This document shows positions 36,136 to 49,010 of a stretch of 64,000 bases of DNA, piece by piece. Made by a program: the position numbers and the translations under genes. The number at the start of each line of letters is the position of its first letter. Within the stretch, counting starts at the first letter, position 1. A model generated the notes under the pieces. It had not been told where the DNA came from. It was given only the letters and a program-made list of their open reading frames with translations, and did not search any database. Source of the stretch: Hermetia illucens (lineage: Eukaryota > Arthropoda > Insecta > Diptera > Stratiomyidae); NCBI RefSeq assembly GCF_905115235.1, contig NC_051854.1, forward strand, positions 64,595,463 through 64,659,462, given 5' to 3'.

Positions 36136-39100
36136 ATACATTTTTAATTTTCATTTTCAAAATCATTTTTATTTAAGCCAAATGTTGAACAGTAATAATA
36201 TATAGATCGAACAAATTGAATGAAAAAACAATCTTATAATCTAACAAGAAAAAATGGAATAAACATTATGGCCACTGTGAGCACTCAAAGTTTTTCTTTA
36301 ATAAATAACAAACTATAATTAATATAACAAAATACATTACATTGAAAAATAATATATAAGGTTAGCTTTGTCTTGATGACGAACAAAAAAATTAAAAGAA
36401 ATTCCCTAACCTAATTCTGCACTTTATATCTTAAAAAAACTAGTTCGGAAGTTTAAATTTATTCTTCAGACTAGTACAAAAATATATACAATTTTTTTAT
36501 CTTAAAGCTAATAAAATGAATGATATATGTAATAAAAGATATTCCTATATTTCACAATTTTTTTCTTTTTTGATCAGCGAAATGAACACAATACAATATA
36601 ATAAAATATATAATTCATAACGACCAGAGGAGAAAGTAACACCCGTGTAATATTTATATTATTTACATAGTCCAAAAAAAAATCGGAGAACTTAGAACGG
36701 CCACCGCTAACCGGCATCCAGCAGCCACCAGTACCAGGATTTCTCTTTTTCATCCCGCTTAATATCAATTGCTCTCGCTCTGGAGTATCTCCAGTCGAAT
36801 CCCGGAGCCCCCATAGTCAAGTTCGGGGGGTATTCTATCCTGTTGTCCGTAGCCTGTCAATGCATATGATCCATAACTGGATCACTGGCAGAATCAAGAA
36901 TTAGACCATTCATGTCAAGAAACACGAACGCTTCGGGAGGAATGAAGCCTGTCGTGAGAGTTTTCTCAAAATACCCATCATTTGGGTAGAACGGCTGTGA
37001 AATCCAAGGGTTCTCGCTATGCGAAGCAGATCGCATCGATTCGTGGCACAGCAGCAGCTGCATACATCACTTCTCCATTTGGCTAACACTCAAATTAAAC
37101 TAGATAGGACACCCGTAGGTGAGCACCGGTCTAATCAAAGTAAGATAGCGAACAATCTTAACCTTCCGGCTAAGATGTGGAGCATAAAAGAGTCTTCGAA
37201 GAGACATGAATGCCCTGCGAACGCTTTCTAGCGCGACTTTAACGTGCTCGTTAAATTGGAGACGCTCGTCAAGACGCACACCAAAGTATTTAACGCACTT
37301 CTTATGAAGAATGCGCTCAGAACTATTCTCGTTCGCGACAATGTGGAAACCTCTCCAATTCCTTTTGAAGTTCTTATTGGCGTATGCATAGGAATTTCGA
37401 AACAGAACCGTTTCACACTTTTGTGCATTGATTTTCATCCGCCAGCTGTTCGTGAAGAACTTAATATCATTGAACATGTTCTGAAGTTCTTGTGTGCCGT
37501 GTAGGCTATCAGATCGTCAGCAAAGACAACCAACGACCTTTTAGGAGATTTATTAAAATCGAACGAGTTGAGTAATTCACCGGCAAATACTGCAAAAAGT
37601 GTAGCCGCAGTCATTGTCCCTTGCTGTAATCCATTCAGAACATGAAACTCTCTACTAGATTTCCGTCCGTAATGACAGCACTTTCCATACAGCATACTAC
37701 ACATCATCTCTACGAGGTGGCTGGGAAACTCGTTCTTCAGGAGCCTGAAAATCAGTCCATCTAACCAGACGGTATCAAACACCTTCTCCATGTTTATAAT
37801 GAAAGCGCCTACGCATTCACCATTGTTAATCCGCCAGTAAATATCAGACATTACCTTCGTTATTGCATGTATTGTCGAATGTCCAGATCGAAATCCGAAT
37901 TGCGCATTCGGCAATAATTTCTTCTTCTTGATATGCCCGTTCAAAGCTTTCAATACCAAAACCTCAAACACCTTGCTGATATTAGGCACCAAAGTGATTG
38001 GGCGGTAGCTCTTAGTACTTGATGAATACTTTCCACTCTTTAAAAATCGGGAACACTCGGGCTTTCTTCCATTGTCTTGGAAAGAACGAATTGTTCAATA
38101 AATTATTAAACAAAATGCAATAATTACGAATGGTCTTGTAAATGCCTGAGGACCACGTTGGGAATGCCATCCATACCGGATGATCTCTTATTGTTTACTC
38201 TTTTAAATATGGTAGTTAACTCGACACATGATACAAAGTAATCAAGCAGATTATCACTCGGTATGAGATCAGCCTGCAACGCGGAACTCAACTGGAGAAC
38301 TTTGGTGCCGTTCAGGCTATATTTGAAATTATGGACATCTTGTTCTACAATTTCCGAAAGTCGCGTTAGCTCTAAGTCCGTTCTAGGCCGATACACCGAT
38401 TCAAAGTGCTCCCCAAGTTTCAGAAAATCATCCAGCACGATATAATTGCCTTGCACATCAACAGTACCATTATACGTGTCTATACTTGAGTCAATAAGGT
38501 ATTGTATCTTGCTGCCACCGACTTTAATTCTCGGCACAGTTACTAGTGACTTCTTCCGGAATAACGTATTTATCTTTGTAAACATCGAATCTGAATCGCT
38601 TGGTGAAATACCCTTTAACTTCTCCCGTTATTGGAAGTTCACTTCATTTACGTAATATTGACGGATAAGTCCCGCGCGATCTTTAGAAGTGAGTTGAACT
38701 CAACCAATATGGGATGATGATAGTCCCCATATCTCCGAGAGATTTGGTTGACGCGAGCGAGCAGGAAGCTTTTCACTTTTTTCAACCATTTTATAGCTGC
38801 AGTTTCATATCCTTCCATATTATTGCGAGGTTCAATCAAGGGACGACTTGTTCAATTGTATCCAGCGTCAAGTTCTCCAACTTGAGAAGATACTGAAGTC
38901 TTTCCTCGTTGCTCAAGTTCCTGTCACTTGGGGCAATTGTATTATACTATCGTTTTCCCCATCAAGAGGTGGGCATTCCTCTCGATATCCCTGAAAAAAC
39001 CTCTCTTGGAATTTCTTCCAATATGTTTGTTTAAAGTTCAGCCGGTGAACGCCACTGTCCATTGGCAGAAAGCGGACTCTTCGTCCATCAAACAGAACTT

Positions 39101-39690
39101 CAATAAGAATAGCGTTACCGTTATTGTAAGGAAGAGTCGGTAGTTTCCGTTGAGAATTCCTAAAATTAAAGTTCAAGTGCGCGTCAGCAATGCACAAATC
39201 CAGATAGGAATTTGCCCTGGGCCAGGTTGGACTCTCTGACTCTATCTGGTATTGCTCTATCCAAGATTTGAGGAATACCCCTCTGGGATTGTTTGTGACG
39301 TTTAGTCACGAGGTATGCTTAGCATTCAAGTCGCCAGCTATAATATAATAATTATGCAGCCTGTTCAGTCGAGTATCGTAAACAGAGAATGGAATTCCTC
39401 CTTGAACTTGCTCGATTGTTTCCCACTGCATAGACTGACAGAATGTATAAACCCCCACTCTAGGCAGTGGAAACAGAATACAAGAGACTTCGATACATTT
39501 AAAGGTTTCAAATTCAGGCCTATTAGGCTGCAGAAGTATTTGAAGAAAACTTCACTTTTTTCTTACCTTTGGAGATAGCGGATCCGCCTCCCCAGCCTCC
39601 GTAAGCTTTCCATTTTTCTTGATCAATAATGTCATTTGATTTTTCAGATCTTCGAGTGTCTTCGCCAGCTCGCCATTTCTTCTTTCGAGA
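36136..39690 (-). mobile_element. LINE of the Jockey/I/CR1 group, decayed
   Basis: Minus-strand non-LTR element. Its AT-rich 3' end (T runs on plus from 36140) abuts the OrC upstream flank. ORF2 pieces are endonuclease (about 39350-38900: AGDLNAKH, NNPRGVFLKSW), a linker (38585-38124) and RT (37992-37100: NAQFGFRSGHSTIHA, then LVVFADDLIAYTAH with the catalytic ADD). The end of an ORF1 with a charged coiled-coil stretch (LERRNGELAKTLEDLKNQM) reads at 39690-39550. It has several stops and frame changes. The ORF1 upstream part is lost at the Helentron that begins at 39691. The clade is not resolved. Confidence 0.7.
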
Positions 39691-40005
39691 TTGTGTAAAA
39701 CAAAACCTTATTAAAATCGATTGAATATCTCCCTGTCTATCTGTCTGGCACACGCATTTTTCTCCAAAACGGCTAAACCGATCCAAACGAAATTTGGTGG
39801 ACAGATGGGAACTATGTAATCCCACGCAAACAGCAGCAGCAGAGTGGCTTAAATTTATGTGGAGTTTAAAGGCAGGGTACCCATACATGCAAAGGAGGGA
39901 TTCAAAAATTTTTTTCACCGGATATAGTCGTGTAGGATATCAAATGAAAGGTCTCGATTAGTACTTTTCGGAACTGATATTAGTTTTGGTGTGAATTGCA
40001 AAGTA
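39691..40005 (-). mobile_element. Helentron fragment, 3' half
   Basis: Minus orientation. Terminal arm (TTGTGTAAAACAAAACCTTA), a degraded GTCT tract near 39730, and body (TCTCGATTAGTACTTTTCGG near 39950). It is truncated where R1 sequence begins. Confidence 0.7.
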
Positions 40006-42571
40006 CATGAGTACGTGAGTACGATTAAGAACATCGTTGGACATGATGTTCCACAGCAGTGGGCCCAGTAGGGAGCCCTGTGGGACACCCGCGGAGACAA
40101 CGTACTCCTGGGGTCCGTCATCAGTGTCATACCAAAGCCTCCGTTCTTGTAAATAGCTATTGACAATAGCTGCAAGATAAGCGGGAATACCAATCTTCGC
40201 CAGAGATTCCCGTATTAGGTTCCAATTGGCCGGATTGAATGCATTTCCCACATCCAGGGTCACTATCACGCAATATTTGCTGGTACTGCCCTTTCCATGG
40301 ATTGCATCTTCGGCCGAGCCAATAACCATTTTGATGGCATCAGTGGTTGATCTGGCTTTACGGAGCAGCCCATACTGCCGATCTGAGAGACCTCCCTGGC
40401 TCTCAAAAACCGACAGTAATCTATTATAGATTACTCGCTCTAGCACTTTGCCCACAGTGTCCAAAAGACAAATAGGTCTGTAAGAGGTTGGCTCACCTGA
40501 AGGTTTGCCAGCCTTAGGCAGTAGCATCAACTTCTGCCGTTTCCATGATGCAGGAAATATCCCCTCGGACATGCACGCTCCGAACAACTCAGCGAACATG
40601 TCCGGCCTTATTCGGCACGCCATTTGGACCCGGAGCTTTGTTATCTCCTATCCTAGCGCAGATTTCCAGCAGCTCGTCACTGGTGACTGGCGTTATTGCC
40701 GTGTCGTTTAGAGGTCACTGGAAGCTGTCTATGCCCTCCTCTCGCTGAGGGAATAACCGCTGGATCATTTGTAACAAGAGTGAAAAGACTCTGAATCGCC
40801 CCATCACGATTCTATAGGCGCTCCCCCACGGGTTTACGTCCGCTTCTAAACAGAGCTCCTTAATGCATTCCCTCTTGCTCCGTTGAATGGCGAGCTTGAC
40901 GGTTTTGCGGGCTTCCTTAAATGCGTGCTCTTTTCGCCCTTGGTCGATTCTACCTACCGCTCTTTGCGCCGCTCTTCTGGCTCGGTGACAGGCTGATCGA
41001 AGACTGGCCAGTTCAGCATTCCACCAGTAGTTTCGTCTTCTACTGGGAAATAAGCACCTCCTCGGCAAGGACGCGCCACACGCTTTGGCGATGCATTGGG
41101 CCACATGGGCAGGTCTTTCCGTCGAGGCGCCTGCTTTATTAGGTTGGTCTAACCACACCTCCATGAAGGTCTGCTCATCCAGAGCTTTAGCAGACCAGCC
41201 TGACATCTTTCTTGGTTTCGGGCATGATGGTCTTATGCCCAGTGACTCCACGCATAACCCAAAGAAGATTGCCTGGTGATCGCTGTGGGTGTAGTGCTTG
41301 CTGACGCACCAAGACATACCACGTGTCAGTGCAGGGCTGACAAAGTTAGGTCTATGATTGAGGTAGACCCCCCTTTCTGAAAGGTGTTTACATATCCTTC
41401 GTTGGCCAGAACGCGAAAGCGTCTAATAGACTGCGACCCCTTGCATTTGTCTCTCTGCTACCCCACTCACGAACCCAAGCATTGAAGTCACCAGCAATCA
41501 CCCTTGGACTACGACCCCTTGCATCGAGAACAAGACTGTCAAGCATTTCTTCGAATTCAGGCAGTTTGAGGCTTGGGGGGGCGTAACAGCTGTACACATA
41601 TACCCCGTTTATTTTCGCCTACACAGAGCTGCTGTATGTCTGATTCCCAGTACATTGTATCGCTTGTCAACCGCATGCCCATATCGCCGCTCCACCAGAC
41701 GAATCTATAACCCACACGCCACCATGACGGTTTCTATAGGGTTCGCTAATGATGGCAATTTCCACCTCGGATTCGTAGATGGTCAGCTCGAGTAAATCCT
41801 GACCGACCCTACAATGATTAAGGTTTATTTGAATAAACCTCATTTTTTCATTGAAGTCAGCGCCTTCCTAAATTCCGGGCATTTAGTACTTCCGGCAATA
41901 TGCCGGTAATCCCGTCCCTCACTTCCTTCGCACAACAAGCATTTAGGGTCCCTATTGCACACTTTGGCACTATGGCCTTTCTCTCCACACCTTCTGCATT
42001 GATCGGACCGATCGAAGCCGCTGGTGCATGCCTTCGCAAAATGGCTAAACGCGAGGCACTTGAAGCAGCTATTTAGAGAAATCTGCGCTCTCAGACGGCA
42101 AACAACCCATCCGATTCGAACCTTCCCGGCCGCCAATAACTTCTGCGCGGCGTCCAATGGCAATTGCAAGGTGGCCGTTTGAGTATTGCCATAGGCTTTC
42201 TGTAAACTCACGATGGGCTCTTCGGCAAGTGCCTCTAACTTGAACTGTTCCATCAAGGCAGTGCAAATTTCTCCTGTGGATGTCACTTCATCGAGATCCT
42301 TGCACTGTATATAAACCTGATGTGACATTTTCCCCAAGTGAGTTCTTAACCTGAGTTCGGAAGCCATCAGTTTTCCCCAAGCTGTTTTTTTTTCAGCTCA
42401 AACATGAGGTCACCCTTTTGGGTCCTTCGAATCTTGCTGGACATTTCCGCCTAGATCTTTTAGGTCGGGGTCAGCTTTGACCTTTTCAGTATCTCCGCGT
42501 AAGACAAACTTCCATCGCTGGAGATTACAATCGCTTCTGGGCGAATTCGCACTTTTGCCTTTTTCTTCGCC

Positions 42572-42654
42572 TTTTTAAGGTTTTGTGTAAACACAAAACC
42601 TTATTATTAAAATCGGTTTACTGTCTGTCTGTCTCTCTGTCTGTCTGTCTGTCC

Positions 42655-42701
<47 letters not shown>

Positions 42702-43423
42702 ACACGCATTTTTCTCGGAGACCGTTGCAGCGATTGACACCAAATTTGGTGGAAAGCTGGGAACTGTGAACGCTCAGGCATACAGTGAATTACATCCTTT
42801 TACAACGAATTTAAGGGGGGGTCCCCATACATGCAAAAGGGGGGTGTAAATTTTTTTTTCATCAAATATAGTCATGTGGGGTATCAAATTAAAGGTCTCG
42901 ATCAGTACTTTTCGAAGCTGGTCTTAGTTTTTACATTTGTTGGAAAGGTGGGGAGTGCGGGTGGTTGAAAGTGACCATTCCTTTACGGGGGCCATTCTCA
43001 GAAACTACCCAACCGAAAAATCTGAAAAAAATCAGGAGGCTGCCACTATATAGTACCTGGGCTCCGAAATACCTTCCACACTGATATCTGCATAAATAAA
43101 GTTAATAATAGTATATTACTATAATTTTTAGTAATTCGCTGCAGAACCCCCCTTAAATTCATGCTAGGACCACGAAATTTCGCGACAATATAGGGTATAA
43201 CATAGAGCATGATCTTACCAAGTTTGGTGGAAATCGCACTATTACTAACAAAGTTATTATACGTCAAAGTTGTCGCTTCTTCGCAAATTCATGACTATAA
43301 ATGTCAATATCATCCGAAAGTGGTTATTCCCACATAATATATGCATATATTACGTGCTACGTACTAAGAAATACACAAAACCTATCGTACCTGAAGCGTC
43401 CAGCTTCCGGTTTCCCGACTTGT
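42572..43423 (-). mobile_element. Helentron inserted in R1 ORF1
   Basis: A complete-looking 852-bp unit in minus orientation. Terminal A run and hairpin (42577-42602), GTCT tract (42621-42700), body, and head complement ending in CCCGACTTGT at 43423. R1 sequence continues on both sides. Confidence 0.85.
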
Positions 43424-43767
43424 TCTTAACTACCTTGGTCCATCCATTTTTTTCATTCCCCTTGGATTTTGTCGAGTCGATTGCCGGAGCTCGCACTTGA
43501 AGGACCTGCTTTCTCTCTTCGGTGCCTTTAGTTCCGTTTTTCGGAACTATTTGTATGGTTTTTTTCCTCTTAGTCGACTGCTGACTTCCCAGAGGATCCA
43601 CATCTCCTTCCCGCACTCTCTTGTTTGGTGGCAGGTTGATTACAATACGATTAGGTGTCACTTGGGTCGCCTGTGACACCGTTGGGGCAACAGATTTCGA
43701 CTTGCCCTTGGAATTTCGTTGCTCCTGCTCCGATTTGTTGTAAAGCACTCTAATTGCTCTCACCATA

Positions 43768-44508
43768 TTTTTAAGGTTTTGTTTGTAAAACAAAACCTTA
43801 TTGAAATCGGTTTACTGTCTGTCTGTCTGTCCGTCTGTCTGTCTGTCTGTCTGTCCGTCACACGCATTTTTCTCGGAGACGGTTATAGCGATTGACACCA
43901 AATTTGGTAGAAAGGTGGGAACTATGAACGCTCACGCATATAGTGAGTTACATCCTCTTACGACGAATTTAAGGGGGGTACCCATACATGCAAAAGGGGG
44001 TGTAAATTTTTTTTTCATCAAATATAGTCATGTGGGGTATCAAATTAAAGGTCTCGGTTAGTACTTTTCGAAGCCGGTCTTAGTTTTGACTTTTGCGGGG
44101 GGTTGAAAGTGAACCGAACAACCGAAAAATCTGGAAAAAATCAGGGGGCTGCCACTATATGGTGCCTAGGCTCCGAAATACCCTCCATATCGATACCTGT
44201 TCAAATAAAGTAAATAATAGTATATTAAAATAATTTTTAGTAATTGACAGGAAAACCCTCCTTAAGTTCACCCTAGAATGACAAAATTTTGCAGCAATGT
44301 AGGCTACAGTATAGATCATGATCCTGCCAAATTTGATGAAAATCGCAATATTACTAACAAAGTTATACTAGGCCAAATCTGCACTCCTCTCTCTTTCTTT
44401 TACGTGCTACATGCTAATGGGACAAATGCACACCCAAATCTCTTTATAAAAGAAATACACAAAACCTTTCATACCTGAAGCGTCTAGCTTCCGGTTTCCC
44501 GACTTTTT
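43768..44508 (-). mobile_element. Helentron inserted in R1 ORF1
   Basis: Minus orientation. The hairpin at 43773-43799 has arms AAGGTTTTGTTT/AAACAAAACCTT and a 3-nt loop. GTCT tract at 43816-43860. The head complement ends near 44505 and runs directly into another unit. Confidence 0.85.
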
Positions 44509-45108
44509 TATACATGTAAAAGATCGGTGTAAAAATTTTTTTCACCAAATATAGTCATGTGAGGTATCAAATGAAAGGTCTTAATTAGTACTTTTCGAAG
44601 CTGGTCTTAGTTTTGAGATTTGTTAAAAAGGCGGGGAGTGGGAGGGGTGGAAAGTGATAATTTCTTTAACGGAGCCATTCTCAGAAACTACCCAATCGAA
44701 AAATCTGAAAAAAATCATGAAGCTGCCTCTGTATGGTGCCCATGCCTCAAAATACTCTCCATATCGATATCTGTTCAAATTAAGTTAATAATAGTATATT
44801 ACCATATTTTTGGGAAAATTGAGTAAAACCTCCCTTAGGTTTATTTTAGAGTTATGAAAGTTGGTAGTAGTATAAAACATAATATGAATTGTATTTTCCC
44901 CAAGTTTGATCAAAATCATACTATTAGAAATAAAGTTACAGTAGTTCAAAGTTGACTTTTAATATCACACTAAAGTGGGTAGTCAGACATGCTAAATGCA
45001 TATACATAACGGGCTACGTACAAATGGGATATTTCTACATTCAAATATACTCACACAAGAAGCAAACAAAACCTTTCATACCTGAAGCACCCAGCTTTCC
45101 CGACTTTT
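44509..45108 (-). mobile_element. Second Helentron unit, hairpin and microsatellite missing
   Basis: Body and head of the same family (TCGAAGCTGGTCTTAG near 44597; head complement near 45090-45106), joined to the end of the preceding unit. It is the subtype seen at 16753-17412 and 30552-31270. R1 resumes at about 45109. Confidence 0.7.
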
Positions 45109-45591
45109 TGATGTTTGGCATTGGCGGAGATCTCAAAGTTGACGAACTCCTTCCTGGTCCTGGAGTACCTCCTGTTGCTGCTCCTCTCGAATATGTGCGG
45201 TCGATGTTTTTAATGTTTTTGTTGTCCAGCGATCTGCTTTCAATTCATCCTTCTTCGGTTTTGTTACTGGTGTTCTTGGTAGAGTGGTACTTCGCTTGAT
45301 CACTTGCTTTTCCAAATCTAAAACACTTGTCCACTACCGAAGCACTGCGGTCGAGGGATATCGACGGCCGGGAGCCCGCACCGTAAGTTTTCTCCTTCTC
45401 TCGTCTTTCATAGTGGTTTTATGTTCTAGGTATCCTTCCCATAGCCATTTTGGTCCGCGCACCAGAGATGAGCAAACACTAGCCCATGTACAGTCAGAAA
45501 AGAAAAGTGCATGAACACATATTTACACATCAATAGGTATGCCCCAATCCACCAGCTGGGGTCGCGCCTGATGGGATATCTGGCCACTCCT

Positions 45592-45683
45592 CACAGGCTG
45601 TCTGTCTGTCGTTCTGTCTGTCTCTCTGTCTGTCTGTCTGTCACAGGCACCTGAAGCGCCCAGCTTCCGGTTTCCCGACTTGT
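45592..45683 (-). mobile_element. Deleted Helentron: GTCT tract plus head
   Basis: A GTCT run (45597-45642) joined straight to the head complement (CTTCCGGTTTCCCGACTTGT, ending at 45683). The body is missing. It adjoins the 5' end of the R1 copy at 40006-45591. Confidence 0.65.
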
Positions 45684-45855
45684 TCCGGAGTGAAATACTG
45701 GAGCCATGTTTTGTCCATTGCCACATATCAACGAAGAATCGTCAACTCTTTGTCATTTTTGGTCGATTGTGAGCTCGTACGGCAGCCCGCGGCAGGATTA
45801 ACTGGAAAACATAAGGATTCAATACTAGTAGTGCTTTCTTTTTTTTGTGCGTACA
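45684..45855 (-). mobile_element. Mariner relic, heavily deleted
   Basis: 45686-45730 matches 61538-61590, and about 45795-45850 matches 62068-62110, in the same orientation as the mariner at 61297-62149. The middle is replaced by unrelated sequence. No terminal repeat is left. Confidence 0.5.
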
Positions 45856-47115
45856 CGGAAGTGGAAAATCTTAGAAACACCTTTCGTAGACTCGTCCCAT
45901 CTGCGTTGCCTGAGATCAAGCGACTCTGACCTTGCCGCATTTCTACGCTGTGCATCCCCCCCACACATCTTGCATTGTACAGGACACTCATTTCTTTGCC
46001 CAGGATGTCAACCGGGATCATGCTTGCCACCACCAATACTGCCTCATCTGATGTGGTTCTAAAAGCACTGCAAACCCTCAAAGCCATCCGCCGGTAAACT
46101 GAGTTCACCTGTTTCCGTTCTGAGAATTCGCAAGTTCCTCTGCCCACACAGGCGACGAGTAGAGCAGGACGAAGCGCACCACTCCCGCAAGCACCAACCT
46201 CCGGCAATGTTTCGGTTCACCAATATTTGGCAACATTTTGGCAAGTGCCGTGATGGCACCGGCTGCCTTTTGGCATGCATACTCTAGGTGTTCCCTAAAA
46301 CTCAATTTGGTGTCAATTATTACCCCCAGGTATTTAATAGCCGGCTTTGATACAACCGTATGTCCACCGACCTCCACTTTCACAGTGTTATTTTTTCTGC
46401 GGTTCGTTATTAAGACCGCTTCCGTTTTCGCGTCCGCCAAGGTCAGCCCGGCCTTTTCTAGCCAGGACTTTACCGCTCTCACTGTTTCCGATGCGTAAAC
46501 CTCCACATCTTCTGGGTGTTTTGCTGCAACAACCACAGCTAGGTCATCAGCAAAGCCGACAATCGTAGTCCCCTCTGGGACGGGAAGAACAAGCACCCCA
46601 TTATACATGATATTCCACAACAGGAGACCAAGTACCGATCCCTGTGGTACCCCGGCTCTGACAATGTACTCTTTGGGGCCCTCATCCGTCCCGTACCAGA
46701 GAGTCCTCTCTGAGAGGTAGTTTTCCACCAAATTCGCTAAGTATCCGGGGACACCTATGTCAGCCAACGCCCGTTTAATTCTATTCTAGTTGGCCGAGTT
46801 GAATGCGTTTTTGACATCCAACGCCACCACGGCACAGCAGCCGCCAGAAATCAGTGCACCTTTTGCCAGGTTTACCACCATGCTAATTGCGTCCACCGTA
46901 GAGTGGGCGCGTCGGAAACCAAACTGACGTTCCGACAAACCATTGCTGGCGTCGACGATGGGCAGGAGTCTGTTGTAGATGACTCTCTCCATCATCTTCC
47001 CCATTGTATCCAACAGGCAGATAGGACGATACGACGCTGGGTTTCCAGGTGGCTTGCCAGGCTTCGGAAGCAGCACCAACTTTTGCTTTTTCCACTGGGC
47101 AGGGAATATTCCACC
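45856..47115 (-). mobile_element. R1-clade LINE fragment, second subfamily
   Basis: Minus-strand RT region of a different R1 subfamily that is better preserved. Reading 47079-46105, it runs LPKPGKPPGNPASYRPICLL, FGFRRAHSTVDA, ALDVKNAFNSAN, a TAG in place of the expected Trp codon, AGVPQGSVLGLLLWN, and the catalytic FADDLAVVVA. It continues to LRVCSAFRTTSDEAVLV and stops near 45860. It lacks ORF1, endonuclease and the 3' end. Confidence 0.8.
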
Positions 47116-47705
47116 TGGTACCGGTCTTTTCGGTTATTCTTACGACCGTATGGGGATTACGCTGGCCACTTCATAACCTTTCATGGTTTTGACAAAAACA
47201 AGGTTTTTGCATCAGGGCTGACATGCAGCGGTACCCTGCCCCACTGAAAAGTCCATCGTTGATAATCGTTTTCGACATAAACTGGGTCCAAGTGCTTGCT
47301 ATTACCTGAATATTATCGCCACTTTTCGTTTGAGATGTAAAGACTTGTATTGAAAGGCAACGGTATGCAGAAAATGCGCTCCAAATCATCATGTTTGCAC
47401 GCCGAAATTTTCCTCGGTAAAACGAAACAGTGCGTTTCCGAAATCATGCCAGCAGCTATCGGAAAACCATCCGATCCATCAAAGCTTTTTTCGGTAAATA
47501 TGACCTGAAAAGTGCTTTTCGTTCTAGTAAATTTTACTATGAATTGCATAACATAATGGTTATCGTATCGTATGAAAAGGTTACAGTGCAAATGCCGATT
47601 TATTGTCAGACATTGGGTTAACTTTTGGACTGCTGGTCACGTTTTAGGACCCTCCAAATAGTGGATTTAGAAACGTTTGCACATGCAAAGCAAGATTTAG
47701 GTTGC
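47106..47705. repeat. Unclassified dispersed repeat X, copy 1
   Basis: About 600 bp that aligns by eye with 62150-62630 in the same orientation (for example TCGGTTATTCTTACGACCGT at 47130 and TGACATGCAGCGG at 47220). It is non-coding. Both copies have mariner sequence to their left, here separated by the R1 fragment, so mariner and X may have been duplicated together. Terminal repeats were not identified. Confidence 0.55.
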
Positions 47706-47985
47706 AAAACTGCAACGGAAATATTGAAGTAAGTGAATGAAGCCAACTTGATAGAGAAAGTATAAAAATTTGGCACTTGTGGAAATTAATTGTTTGGTTT
47801 CCTTCTTCATCACCTTCGTTGAACATTTTAGTATCTCACCATATTCATTTTGGAAATAATCAGCTTTTTTTTAGGATTCGGAGAAGGCAAGTCTTTGCTA
47901 TTTTTCTAAGCACAGGCTTAGTTCGGGAGAAGTTCAGAGGCTTTCAAGTCACAATATAGTGTATGAAGCCAGCGCGGATATTCGG
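47706..47985. other. No feature recognised
   Basis: AT-rich sequence between repeat X and an RTE 3' end. Only short chance ORFs. Confidence 0.5.
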
Positions 47986-47989
47986 ATTA

Positions 47990-48043
47990 GTCAGGAGGGC
48001 AAGATCGGATACCGGCTGTTGTGCCGTCGATGATGATGAAGAT
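47990..48043 (+). mobile_element. RTE 3' end stub
   Basis: Only the last bases of the family (ATCGGATACCGGCTGTTGTG) and a GATGATGATGA tail remain. It directly precedes another RTE copy. Confidence 0.65.
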
Positions 48044-48049
48044 TGAAAA

Positions 48050-49010
48050 TTGGATCACTCTTGAGACCATTCGACATCAACAAAACTCTAAGGCAAGAAG
48101 ATGACCTATTATGCACCCTTTCTAAACTGGCACTGGAAAAAGTGATCCGTGCTCCTGTGGGGGCCCATCCTCTTTAAGTACACCCAGCTACTGGCCTATG
48201 CTAACGATATCTACATCATGAGAAGTAAGACCCGGGACGTACAAACCGCCTTCATCCAGATCGAGCAGGTGGCGTGAGATCTCGGGCTTCACATCAATAA
48301 AGGCAGGACGAAATATATGGTGGCAATGTCGGCACCAAATACCAAACAACCAATAACATCAAATCGGACGGCTCAAACGGGAAGTACAATATAAAGATGG
48401 AGACCACAACCGATAACAACTACGATGATGAAATCCGCGCACGGTTGTTGTCAGCCAACAGAGCCTATTTCAGCTTGCAAAGACTGTTCCGCTCGAAATG
48501 TCTCACCATAGGGTCAAAGCTCTTACTGTACAAGACTATGATCTTGCCAGTCCTCATGTATTCCTCGGAAACTTGGGTTCTTTGCACGAAAAATTTCGAA
48601 CTCTTGGCCGCGTTCGAGAGAAGAATCCTTCGAAGAATTTTTGGCCTCCTACATGAGGATGGACGATTCCGTAGCCTACACAATAACGAAATCTATGAGC
48701 GATACCATGACCGTCCGGTTGTGGATAAAATCCGGCTCAATAGGTTACGGTGGGCGGGTCACTTAATCCGTATGGATGATGATGATCCCACCCGGAAAGT
48801 CTATAAGGGCAATATCTATGGCAGAAAAAGAAGACGAGGCAGACCCTGCCTAAGATGGAGCGATGGCGTAGGTCAGGACGCCAGACAGCTTTTAGGGATA
48901 TCGAATTGGTGGACCTCGGCGCAAAACCGGGATGTCTGGAGTTCCTTATTAAGGCAGGCCTAGACCGGATACCGGTTGTTGCGCCGTTGATGATGATGAT
49001 GATGGTGACC
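48050..49010 (+). mobile_element. RTE-clade LINE, 5' truncated
   Basis: It begins in the RT domain (near 48050) and has an open 188-codon C-terminal block at 48397-48963 (LLLYKTMILPVLMYSSETWV; NRLRWAGHLIRMDDDDPT; LRWSDGVGQDARQLLGIS). It ends with the TGATGATGATGATGATGG tail at about 48990-49007. An internal deletion before 48400 removes the end of RT. Confidence 0.85.

Larger units (their letters stand above)
40006..45591 (-). mobile_element. R1-clade LINE interrupted by Helentrons
   Basis: Minus-strand copy, truncated at its 3' end before the RT catalytic box. It has RT (40623-40010: SYRPICLLDTVGKVLERVIY, AGVPQGSLLGPLLW), endonuclease (about 41740-40715: VIAGDFNAWVREWGSRETNA) and ORF1 with three CCHC knuckles (42367-41840: CFKCLAFSHFAKAC, CRRCGEKGHSAKVC, CLLCEG...H....C). 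More ORF1 lies at 43793-43430 and 45580-45110. Helentrons at 42572-43423 and 43768-45108 split ORF1. About 140 bp of R1 seems lost at the second. Its 5' end (about 45590) touches a GTCT tract. It has several frame changes and is dead. Confidence 0.85.

Noticed and set aside
36136-39690. Host reverse-transcriptase-like gene with introns
   Set aside because: AP endonuclease and RT in LINE order, an AT-rich 3' end and multiple stops fit a dead non-LTR element.
41840-42367. Possible host zinc-knuckle protein
   Set aside because: The CCHC set, the flanking endonuclease and the RT show it to be R1 LINE ORF1.
42583-42849. Open reading frames of repeated Cys-Leu-Ser-Val, also at 4100-4396 and 43801-44061
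   Set aside because: Translations of the (GTCT)n tract of Helentrons; not proteins.
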